Positions 1 to 6,183 of a stretch of 9,368 nucleotides of DNA are shown here, one piece after another; the first letter of the stretch is position 1, and each line of letters starts with the position of its first letter. The notes beneath the pieces were generated by a model. It was not told the origin of the DNA and searched no databases. It saw only the letters and a program-made list of their open reading frames with translations. Source of the stretch: JBBIRM01 sp037441765 (GTDB lineage: Bacteria; Desulfobacterota; BSN033; UBA1163); assembly GCA_037441765.1 (NCBI GenBank), contig JBBIRM010000109.1:1-9368 (forward strand), read 5' to 3'. Position numbers and translations under genes: made by a program.

Positions 1-6
1 ATCTTG

Positions 7-30
7 CAGTGCTATATTTTGTTTGCACCA
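7..30. repeat. Inverted-repeat half-site pair (CAGTGC-N12-GCACCA) at the end of the response regulator gene
   Basis: GTGC (9-12) and GCAC (25-28) are inverted and separated by 12 AT-rich bases. This is the same core and spacing as the inverted repeat at 3452-3475 in front of the kinase. The left side also shares the ten bases CAGTGCTATA with the reverse complement of 3466-3475. It overlaps the stop codon and last codons of the response regulator gene. It could be an operator for a gene lying left of the window, or a chance match. Confidence 0.25.
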
Positions 31-1421
31 CCTCGGAATTCCTCTGAATTTATACAATATTTCCTGATTAAATATTGGAGTGATTGCCTTTCTAACCCTG
101 CTTTTTTTGCTGCCAGGGAAATATTACCACTGCATTCTTTCAAAAGTTCAGATATGTACTTAATATTGAATTTTTCAAGAAGGGTCTTTCTTGCTTCTTT
201 ATAGGTGAGCCTTGAAAGAGTCGGTATTGTATCTTCAGGGGATGGTAAATAAGTAGGTTCATATTTGAAATCCTCAGGACTGATTATTTTCCCATTTGAA
301 AATATAACAGCCCTTTTGATTTCGTTTTGTAGTTCTCTTACATTACCGTTCCATCTCCTTGAGATGAGCATTTTTAAAGTATCCTCTGAAAATCGCTTAG
401 CGGGAATATTGAATTCCTCGCAGTAGAGGGAGAGATAGTGATTTGCAATCAGGGGGATATCTTCTGGGATCTCACTAAGAGATGGTGTTGTAATCGAGAC
501 GACATTCAGTCTATGATAAAGATCTGGTCTAAATTGATAGGAGGCAATTTTTTCCTTGAGGTTCTGATTGGTTGTAGCAATGACCCTTACGTCAATCTTA
601 TAAAATTTTGTATCACCCAAAGGCCTTATCTCCTTTTCCTCCAGGACCATCAATAGTTTTGCCTGAAGTATTGTTGGAAGATCACCAATCTCATCGAGCA
701 AGAGAGTCCCGCCATTGGCAGTATTAAAAAGACCAATCTTATCCTGAATGGCTCCAGTGAAGGCCCCTTTTTTATAACCGAAAAGTTCGCTCTCTAAGAT
801 ATTTTCGGGAATTGAGGGACAGTTTATTGTAACAAAGGGTTTATCCGCTCTGTGACTTAAGGCGTGGATCATTCTCGCAGCCAAGTCTTTACCTGTTCCT
901 GTTTCACCTGTGATAAGCACCGTTAAATCCGTTTTTGCAACAACCTTTATCGTCTCCAAAAGTCTTGTGATCGGAGGAGATTTACCCACAAATCCCTCAA
1001 TGGTCTCCCTCTCTTTGATTTTCTTTTCAAGATCGATATTTCTTTTAATTAACTTATGATGTTCAAGAGCCTTTTTAAGAGTATGCAATAACCTCTCCTC
1101 ATCGAAAGGCTTTGTAATATAATCATAAGCCCCAAGTTTAAGGCTCTTCACAGCATCTTCAATACTTCCATAGGCTGTCATCATGATCACTAAGGTAGAA
1201 TGATCCTTCTCCCTAATCTGTTTCAGGAGATCTAATCCATTCATCCCAGGCATTCTGATATCTGCAAGTACAATACTGAAAGATTCTTTCGAGATCATCT
1301 CAATTGCCTTTTCCCCGCTTTCTGCTATGTATACCTCCGCACGAAGCTCCTCTCTCAAGAGCCTTTCGAGAAATTTAAGCATATCGGTCATATCATCAAC
1401 TACAAGAATAGATTCTTTCAT
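12..1421 (-). CDS. NtrC-family sigma-54-dependent response regulator
   Basis: A 469-residue three-domain transcriptional activator. Residues 1-120 are a receiver domain with acidic pair D9/D10, phospho-acceptor D54 (in LADIRMPGMNG), T82 and K104. Residues about 144-370 are an AAA+ domain with Walker A GETGTGKD (172-179), the sigma-54 contact loop GAFTGA (219-224), Walker B LLLDE (240-244), candidate arginine fingers R298 and R304, and a WNGNVREL motif. Residues about 433-453 form a Fis-type helix-turn-helix (NISLAAKKAGLERQSLQYLI). The intact GAFTGA and Walker motifs predict a working activator that remodels sigma-54 RNA polymerase. The gene follows the sensor kinase by 25 nt, with an AAGGG ribosome site at 1428-1432, so the two are cotranscribed and form a cognate pair. 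The divergent dsr operon has a strong sigma-54 promoter, making it the obvious target (inference). Confidence 0.95.
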   Translation of the reverse strand: MKESILVVDDMTDMLKFLERLLREELRAEVYIAESGEKAIEMISKESFSIVLADIRMPGMNGLDLLKQIREKDHSTLVIMMTAYGSIEDAVKSLKLGAYDYITKPFDEERLLHTLKKALEHHKLIKRNIDLEKKIKERETIEGFVGKSPPITRLLETIKVVAKTDLTVLITGETGTGKDLAARMIHALSHRADKPFVTINCPSIPENILESELFGYKKGAFTGAIQDKIGLFNTANGGTLLLDEIGDLPTILQAKLLMVLEEKEIRPLGDTKFYKIDVRVIATTNQNLKEKIASYQFRPDLYHRLNVVSITTPSLSEIPEDIPLIANHYLSLYCEEFNIPAKRFSEDTLKMLISRRWNGNVRELQNEIKRAVIFSNGKIISPEDFKYEPTYLPSPEDTIPTLSRLTYKEARKTLLEKFNIKYISELLKECSGNISLAAKKAGLERQSLQYLIRKYCINSEEFRGGANKI

Positions 1422-1446
1422 TTTTTTCCCTTATCCCGAAAGATTT

Positions 1447-3411
1447 CTAACTTTGCTTCCTTTTCATGTTTAATGGAAGCCATATTCTAAAGGTTGTCCC
1501 CTTTCCTTCCTCACTTTCAAATGAGATTTCTCCTCTATGTTCTTTAACTATTCCATAACTCACCGCAAGCCCGAGACCGGTCCCCTTTCCGGGTTCTTTA
1601 GTAGTAAAGAAGGGTTCGAAAATCCTGGGCTGAATATTTTTAGGGATCCCACGTCCATTATCTGAGAAGACGATTAAAGCCCCTTCCTTTGTTTTATCAT
1701 AGCGGGTAGTTACATGAATTTTACCTCCAGAATCTATTGCCTGAAAGGCATTTATAAGGAGGTTCATGTAAACCTGTTTCATCTTATCGATATCCATGAG
1801 CATAGGAGGGATAGAAAGGTCAAAATCCCTTGCTATCACTATCCCATTTCTGCTAAACTGGTTTTCAACGACAGAGATTACAGATTCTAAGGTGTTATGG
1901 ATATCTGCTTCAATGTATTGTGGTTTTTTCTGTCTGGAAAAATTAAGGAGGTCTTCAACCACCTTTTTACACATCTGGGCATTTCGGTGAATCACCTCCA
2001 GGTCTTCCTTCATCCCATCAAGGAATGCTTCTTTCTTCAATAATAACCTTATGTATCCAAGTATGATGGTCAATGGATTGTTGATTTCATGAGCCACCCC
2101 CGCTGCAAGCTGACCGATAGAGGCAAGCTTATCAGCCTCTCTTATCCTCTCTTCCATCCTCTTTCTCTCAGTAATGTCCTTGATAATGCATTCATAGCCG
2201 CAAATTTTATTGTCTCCATCCTTCCTCAGTGTCGCCGTGATCAATGCGTTTATCTCAACACCATCTTTCCTTTTAAAAATGGTTTCGTAGTCTTTCACAA
2301 ACCCCTTTTCCTCGATATTGTGGAGAAAACCATCCAGGGCTTCCTTCTTTATGAAGAGATTATTTAGAGACATTTCCTTGAAAAATTCCTCTTTGCTTTC
2401 ATAACCCCATAACTCAATCCCTGAATGATTGACATCCCTTATAGGGCCTTCACAATCGATCAGAAGAATCGCATCCTTGGACCCTTCAAATATGCGGCGG
2501 TATTTCATTTCTGAAGAGATTAATTCATCCTGTGATGTTTTAAGATGGGAGATCATCTGATTAAATGATCTAACCACCTCGGATATCTCATCATCTCCCT
2601 TTACATCAAACTTCGCATCGAGACCTATCTCTCCTGTAACCACAGACTTAAAAAAGGAGCTTACTCTTCTTAACGGTTTTACAAGAACCATATAATGGAA
2701 GTAGTTTAAAATTAAAAAAGTGGCCACGATTCCAGAAAGACCAAGGATGAATATGGAAAATGCCAATTGAGTTATCTGACGAAATGCTTCGTCTACAGGT
2801 ATAGCAACCGATTCCACCCCTGCTATATTACCGATCTTCCTATAAAAACCATGATCCCTTCCATAAATCTTAAGAAGAGATTTAGGTGCACAGGAGGGAT
2901 CTCCATGACATATGAGACATTGGGCTTCCGTAATGACAGGCTTTTGATGAACAAAATATCTCTTTCCTTCTCTTTTAATCAGCCCCTTCCATTCTTTGGC
3001 TTCATTGGGATTTTTTGAGAATCTGTTTATAAACTCCTTTTCCATTTCGTTTGCGAGATTCTGTGGATTTCTGGGATCTATTGCAACCCTTCTATATTCA
3101 TATTCTGGGAATTTCCTTATAAACCTTTTTGTAATACCCCTCGTGACGAAGGTTGTAGACATGGCCTCCTGAATAAATTCATCCTTTGGTAATATATGGA
3201 ACATCTTAGGTCTCAGCTCATCCTTGATGTATTCAATGGTGGCATCAATATAAGAAAAGAGAATCTCTGTTCTCCTGTAAGTCTCTTTCAAATAAAGCTG
3301 CTTCACATAGTAGTAGAAGAGGAGGGAGATTGCACTGAAGGTAATACAGAGGATAATCCCGATACCGAGCATAAGCTTTTTTGTCAATTTAATATTTCTT
3401 ATCCCGGCCAT
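1447..3411 (-). CDS. Membrane sensor histidine kinase with periplasmic CXXCH haem domain, HAMP and PAS
   Basis: A 654-residue kinase. A first membrane helix lies at about 13-36 and a second at about 213-237, enclosing a periplasmic domain of about 175 residues. That domain resembles the Tll0287-like/DUF3365 family and contains CLICH (165-169), a c-type haem attachment motif. Next come a HAMP linker (about 240-293), a PAS domain with PAC tail (about 300-413), a HisKA dimerisation helix with phospho-acceptor H441 in VAHEINNPL, and a HATPase with N box NLLINAFQAI (550-559), G1 DNGRGIP (584-590) and G2 GTGLGLA (610-616). All catalytic motifs are intact. The start at 3411 has a good ribosome site (AAAAGGAGG, complement of 3417-3425). 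It is first in a two-gene operon with the sigma-54 response regulator and divergent from dsrA. The ligand or redox signal is unknown; control of sulfite reduction is inferred from position. Confidence 0.93.
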   Translation of the reverse strand: MAGIRNIKLTKKLMLGIGIILCITFSAISLLFYYYVKQLYLKETYRRTEILFSYIDATIEYIKDELRPKMFHILPKDEFIQEAMSTTFVTRGITKRFIRKFPEYEYRRVAIDPRNPQNLANEMEKEFINRFSKNPNEAKEWKGLIKREGKRYFVHQKPVITEAQCLICHGDPSCAPKSLLKIYGRDHGFYRKIGNIAGVESVAIPVDEAFRQITQLAFSIFILGLSGIVATFLILNYFHYMVLVKPLRRVSSFFKSVVTGEIGLDAKFDVKGDDEISEVVRSFNQMISHLKTSQDELISSEMKYRRIFEGSKDAILLIDCEGPIRDVNHSGIELWGYESKEEFFKEMSLNNLFIKKEALDGFLHNIEEKGFVKDYETIFKRKDGVEINALITATLRKDGDNKICGYECIIKDITERKRMEERIREADKLASIGQLAAGVAHEINNPLTIILGYIRLLLKKEAFLDGMKEDLEVIHRNAQMCKKVVEDLLNFSRQKKPQYIEADIHNTLESVISVVENQFSRNGIVIARDFDLSIPPMLMDIDKMKQVYMNLLINAFQAIDSGGKIHVTTRYDKTKEGALIVFSDNGRGIPKNIQPRIFEPFFTTKEPGKGTGLGLAVSYGIVKEHRGEISFESEEGKGTTFRIWLPLNMKRKQS

Positions 3412-3451
3412 CTGGACCTCCTTTTAACCTTAGAAATAAATTCCCTTGGGG

Positions 3452-3475
3452 CAGTGCAAATAAATTATAGCACTG
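3452..3475. promoter_or_regulatory. Perfect inverted repeat CAGTGC-N12-GCACTG, candidate regulator-binding site
   Basis: The arms CAGTGC (3452-3457) and GCACTG (3470-3475) are exact reverse complements separated by 12 AT-rich bases. The centre is about 139 bp upstream of the predicted sigma-54 start at 3603, within the range usual for NtrC-type upstream activator sites. The repeat also covers the -10 and start region of the predicted kinase promoter on the - strand. One protein bound here could activate dsr and repress or autoregulate the kinase operon (inference). Confidence 0.45.
3464..3472 (-). promoter_or_regulatory. Extended -10 promoter for the kinase/regulator operon
   Basis: On the - strand the bases read TGCTATAAT: a consensus -10 hexamer TATAAT (complement of 3464-3469) preceded by the extended -10 TGN. 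No good -35 is present; TGCAAA 16 bp upstream is weak, which is tolerable for an extended -10 promoter. Transcription would start near 3457, about 45 nt before the kinase start codon. It overlaps the CAGTGC-N12-GCACTG repeat. Confidence 0.5.
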
Positions 3476-3497
3476 TAAGATAATTTTTGCATCTAAT

Positions 3498-3510
3498 TTG
3501 AATATTTCAA
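3498..3510. repeat. Inverted repeat TTGAA-N3-TTCAA in the divergent control region
   Basis: The arms 3498-3502 and 3506-3510 are perfect reverse complements around TAT. It lies between the two predicted promoters. The half-site TTGAA recurs in the longer repeat at 3531-3553. In such AT-rich DNA short palindromes arise by chance, so a binding role is tentative. Confidence 0.3.
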
Positions 3511-3530
3511 TTCTAAATTTAAAAATTTTA

Positions 3531-3553
3531 TTGAAAATTATTTTTATTTTCAA
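3531..3553. repeat. Inverted repeat TTGAAAAT-N7-ATTTTCAA upstream of the sigma-54 promoter
   Basis: Eight-base arms at 3531-3538 and 3546-3553 are exact reverse complements with a 7-base T-rich spacer. The centre is about 61 bp upstream of the predicted sigma-54 start, between the -24 element and the distal CAGTGC repeat. It could be a second regulator site or a bendable AT-rich loop region. Confidence 0.35.
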
Positions 3554-3576
3554 CGACTACTTATATTCTATGGCTA

Positions 3577-3592
3577 TGGCACATTTATTGCT
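3577..3592 (+). promoter_or_regulatory. Sigma-54 (-24/-12) promoter of the dsr operon
   Basis: TGGCAC (3577-3582), five bases, then TTGCT (3588-3592) matches the sigma-54 consensus TGGCAC-N5-TTGCW at every defined position. The invariant GG and GC dinucleotides have the obligatory 12-bp offset. Transcription would start near A3603, giving a leader of about 61 nt before dsrA. Sigma-54 promoters need an AAA+ activator, and one is encoded in the divergent operon. Confidence 0.8.
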
Positions 3593-3613
3593 TTATAAAT
3601 TAAGGTTTTAGGT

Positions 3614-3629
3614 TAAAAATATATTTTTA
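3614..3629. repeat. Perfect 16-bp AT palindrome in the dsrA leader
   Basis: TAAAAATATATTTTTA reads the same on both strands. It lies at about +12 to +27 of the predicted transcript. It may be an operator or only low-complexity AT sequence; an RNA hairpin here would be weak. Confidence 0.3.
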
Positions 3630-3650
3630 CAGTTTTTAATATATTATAAA

Positions 3651-3657
3651 AGGAGGG
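3651..3657 (+). promoter_or_regulatory. Ribosome binding site of dsrA
   Basis: AGGAGGG lies 6 nt before the ATG at 3664. It is a near-perfect Shine-Dalgarno sequence and confirms the start. Confidence 0.85.
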
Positions 3658-3663
3658 AATTCA

Positions 3664-4827
3664 ATGGAGAATAACACCCCATTAGTCGATGAACTGGAAA
3701 AGGGACCTTGGCCGAGCTATATAAAAGAGATAAAAAGGGCTGCAAAAAAGAATAAGGCGGCAGAAGACTTGCTTGGAATACTGGAACTCTCTTTTAAAGA
3801 TAAGGTAACTCACTGGAAACATGGTGGGATTGTCGGTGTGACAGGTTATGGTGGAGGGGTGATTGGAAGGTATTCTGATGTGCCTGAAAAATTTCCAAAT
3901 GTGGAATCCTTCCATACCCTTCGTGTTAATCACCCTGCAGGATGGTTCTATACAACCAGGGCCTTGAGAAAAATTTGTGATGTATGGGAGAAGTATGGCA
4001 GTGGGTTAACCAATTTCCACGGCTCAACGGGTGATATAATCCTTTTAGGGACAACTACAGCCAACCTGCAGCCATGCTTCGATGCATTGACTGAGGTAGG
4101 ATATGACTTAGGAGGTTCAGGATCGTGCCTAAGAACTCCTACAGCCTGTATAGGGCCTGCTCGTTGCGAATGGTCATGTATCGATACACTTGATATGGTC
4201 TATAATCTGACGATAGAGTTTCAGGATGAGATTCATCGTCCACGATGGCCTTATAAATTTAAAATTAAGATTTCTGGATGCCCAAACGATTGTGTGGCAG
4301 CCATTGCAAGGGCGGATTTGACCATCATCGGTACATGGAAGGATAGCCTGAAGATTGATCAGAAGGCTGTCAAAGAATATGTGAAAGATGGTTTTGATAT
4401 CAAGGCACTTGTGGTTGATAAATGTCCAACAAATGCCCTCAAATGGGATGAAAAGGGAGAGAAACTTAAGGTAATTCCAAAGGATTGTGTCAGATGTATG
4501 CACTGTATCAATAAAATGACCAAAGCAATTCAACCTGGCGCTGATAAGGGGGCTACAATTTTGATTGGTGGAAAGGCGCCTATCCTTAAGGGGGCAATGC
4601 TTTCATCTGTAATTGTTCCTTTTATGAAAATTGAGCCCCCCTATACAGAAGTGAAAGAGCTTATACGTAAGATCTGGGATTGGTGGGATGAAAATGGGAG
4701 GACCAGAGAGAGAGTAGGAGAGTTAATCGAAAGGTTAGGAATGAGAAACTTTCTTAAGGCCATTGGGTTAAAGCCGACACCACAGATGATCAAAGCGCCA
4801 AGAGCGAACCCATATGTCTTTTTCTAA
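3664..4827 (+). CDS. dsrA: Dissimilatory sulfite reductase alpha subunit
   Basis: Cytoplasmic subunit of the sirohaem and [4Fe-4S] enzyme that reduces sulfite in sulfate respiration. The sirohaem-cluster cysteines are C162/C168 (CIGPARC) and C206/C210 (GCPNDC), with the same spacing I recall for Desulfovibrio DsrA. A ferredoxin domain has C254 plus CVRCMHC (C275, C278, C281), followed by the family block KAPILKG and a C-terminus NPYVFF. At 387 residues it is short for DsrA (commonly about 400-440). Most of the difference is a short loop between IDQKAVKEYV and DKCPTNA, and a short N-terminus. CPTNA replaces the CPTGC of Desulfovibrio, leaving exactly four ferredoxin cysteines. The start has an excellent ribosome site. 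It is first in the operon, behind the sigma-54 promoter, 15 nt before dsrB. Confidence 0.98.
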   Translation: MENNTPLVDELEKGPWPSYIKEIKRAAKKNKAAEDLLGILELSFKDKVTHWKHGGIVGVTGYGGGVIGRYSDVPEKFPNVESFHTLRVNHPAGWFYTTRALRKICDVWEKYGSGLTNFHGSTGDIILLGTTTANLQPCFDALTEVGYDLGGSGSCLRTPTACIGPARCEWSCIDTLDMVYNLTIEFQDEIHRPRWPYKFKIKISGCPNDCVAAIARADLTIIGTWKDSLKIDQKAVKEYVKDGFDIKALVVDKCPTNALKWDEKGEKLKVIPKDCVRCMHCINKMTKAIQPGADKGATILIGGKAPILKGAMLSSVIVPFMKIEPPYTEVKELIRKIWDWWDENGRTRERVGELIERLGMRNFLKAIGLKPTPQMIKAPRANPYVFF

Positions 4828-4830
4828 GAG

Positions 4831-4836
4831 AGGAGG
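4831..4836 (+). promoter_or_regulatory. Ribosome binding site that sets the dsrB start
   Basis: AGGAGG lies 6 nt before ATG 4843. An in-frame TTG at 4837 directly abuts this site and cannot be the start it serves. DsrB therefore begins MAKTDIGPPN at 4843. Confidence 0.85.
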
Positions 4837-4842
4837 TTGAAA

Positions 4843-5907
4843 ATGGCGAAGACAGATATAGGGCCACCAAATTTTCAAGAGATGTTACCTGAAGTTATAA
4901 AGAAAAATTATGGAAAGTGGAAGTATCATGAGATCTTAAAACCTGGGATAATGCGTCATGTCTCCGAAACAGGAGATGAGGTCTTTACAGTTAGGGTAGG
5001 TTCCCCTCGTCTGGTCAGTGTCGATTTTATACGGGATATCTGTGACATTGCTGATAGGTATTGTGATGGATACCTCCGATTTACCAGTAGATATAATATT
5101 GAATTCATGACCCCCCAAAAGAAGAACATTAAGCCTATAGTTGATGCAGTGAAAAGGATTGGGCTTCCAGTTGGAGGTACGGGAAATGCCATATCCAATA
5201 TTGTTCACACTCAAGGGTGGGCTCATTGCCATAGTGCAGCCACGGATAGTTCGCCAATCGTTAAATCTCTCATGGACGAACTCTACGAATACTTTACCAG
5301 TATGAAACTTCCGGCACTTCTTAGAATCTCTCTGGCTTGCTGTATAAATATGTGCGGGGCTATTCATTGTTCAGATTTAGCGATTGTTGGAGTTCATACT
5401 AAGGTACCCAAAATTGATCATGAGAAGGTAGGAACAATTTGTGAGATTCCCACCACCCTTGCTTCTTGTCCCACTGGAGCGATCCGTCGCCATCCTGATA
5501 AAGAGATCAAGAGTGTTGTTATCCGAGAAGACCTCTGTATGTATTGTGGAAACTGTTATACTGTTTGTCCAGCCATGCCTCTTGCTGATGCAGAAGGGGA
5601 TGGTGTTGCCATTTATGCTGGAGGTAAAGTTTCCAATGCGAGAAAACCACCTATGTTTTCCCGTTTGATCGTCCCCTATCTTCCAAACAACCCTCCCCGA
5701 TGGCCTGAAGTGGTGAACACTATTAAAAAGATTGTTGAGGTTTATGCCAAAAAGGCTAATAAGTATGAGAGAATGGGGGAGTGGATTGAGAGAATCGGTT
5801 GGGAACAGTTTTTTGAGTTAACAGGAATACCCTTCGTCGAACAACACATTGACGACTTTACCTATGCGAGAGAAACTTGGAGAACCACCACCCAGTTTAA
5901 GTGGTAA
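4843..5907 (+). CDS. dsrB: Dissimilatory sulfite reductase beta subunit
   Basis: Partner of DsrA in the alpha2beta2 sulfite reductase; this subunit holds the catalytically active sirohaem in characterised enzymes. From ATG 4843 it has 354 residues. Sirohaem-cluster cysteines are C129 (HTQGWAHCH) and C166, C167, C171 (SLACCINMCG), the spacing I recall for Desulfovibrio DsrB (151, 188, 189, 193). A ferredoxin domain follows with C209 (ASCPTGA) and CMYCGNCYTVC (C232, C235, C238, C242). The C-terminus TTTQFKW matches the family ending. It is shorter than Desulfovibrio DsrB mainly at the N-terminus and in the loop before PVGGTG. A 67-nt spacer containing a palindromic repeat separates it from dsrD, wider than most other gaps in the operon. 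Confidence 0.98.
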   Translation: MAKTDIGPPNFQEMLPEVIKKNYGKWKYHEILKPGIMRHVSETGDEVFTVRVGSPRLVSVDFIRDICDIADRYCDGYLRFTSRYNIEFMTPQKKNIKPIVDAVKRIGLPVGGTGNAISNIVHTQGWAHCHSAATDSSPIVKSLMDELYEYFTSMKLPALLRISLACCINMCGAIHCSDLAIVGVHTKVPKIDHEKVGTICEIPTTLASCPTGAIRRHPDKEIKSVVIREDLCMYCGNCYTVCPAMPLADAEGDGVAIYAGGKVSNARKPPMFSRLIVPYLPNNPPRWPEVVNTIKKIVEVYAKKANKYERMGEWIERIGWEQFFELTGIPFVEQHIDDFTYARETWRTTTQFKW

Positions 5908-5917
5908 TAATACCAAA

Positions 5918-5952
5918 CCCTCTTAATTTAAAAGGGGGAAAAGTGGGATTAA
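5918..5952 (+). repeat. Palindromic CCC..TTA..AAAGGGGG repeat, copy 1 (dsrB-dsrD spacer)
   Basis: CCCTCTTA pairs imperfectly with AAAAGGG to form a short hairpin, followed by GGAAAAGTGGGATTAA. It aligns, with a 3-base gap, to the repeat inside dsrN at 6920-6952. The shared pattern is CCCyCTTA, then AAAGGGGG, then GGGATTA. This is a dispersed intergenic repeat type. The hairpin lacks a T-tract, so it is not a convincing terminator, though it could affect mRNA processing between dsrB and dsrD. Confidence 0.55.
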
Positions 5953-5974
5953 ATGTTGAGAAAGAAGGTAATCA

Positions 5975-6178
5975 ATGAGTGAAGAATTGAAGGAAAGTAT
6001 ATTAAAATATTTGGCCACAGTGAGCCAGGCAAAGAATAAGGATGTAGCGAGGGCTGTAGGGCAGGATAAGAGTCTTGTGGATAAGGCCATTGCAGAACTG
6101 GCGAAGGAAGGAAAGATTGAATACCGAAGCTTTGGCGGCATCACTTATGTTACTCTACCTGGTAAACATGAGACCTGA
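5975..6178 (+). CDS. dsrD: DsrD winged-helix protein, partner of sulfite reductase
   Basis: A 67-residue soluble protein directly after dsrB. The pattern of helices followed by a beta wing fits the winged-helix fold of DsrD: EELKESILKYLATV, KNKDVARAVG, KSLVDKAIAELAKEGKIEYR, then FGGITYVTLPG. DsrD is characteristic of reductive-type dsr operons and has been reported as an allosteric activator of DsrAB rather than a DNA-binding regulator. It is a little shorter than the 78-residue Desulfovibrio protein, and the N-terminal half is divergent, so the call rests on position, size and the C-terminal wing. The ribosome site GAAGGT (5964-5969) is moderate, suggesting lower expression than dsrAB. The stop codon is 5 nt before the dsrN start. 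Confidence 0.88.
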   Translation: MSEELKESILKYLATVSQAKNKDVARAVGQDKSLVDKAIAELAKEGKIEYRSFGGITYVTLPGKHET

Positions 6179-6183
6179 TAGAA

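Noticed and set aside
2089..2367. Open frame on the + strand inside the kinase gene
   Set aside because: It is antisense to conserved PAS and HisKA coding sequence, with no ribosome site or recognisable protein.
3642..3647. TATTAT as a sigma-70 -10 for dsrA
   Set aside because: No -35 partner is present and it lies almost on the ribosome site; the sigma-54 element is far better.
4174..4533. Open frame on the - strand inside dsrA
   Set aside because: It is a shadow of a conserved gene with no recognisable domain.
4837..4842. TTG at 4837 as the dsrB start
   Set aside because: It directly abuts the AGGAGG site; ATG 4843 has correct 6-nt spacing and gives the expected N-terminus.
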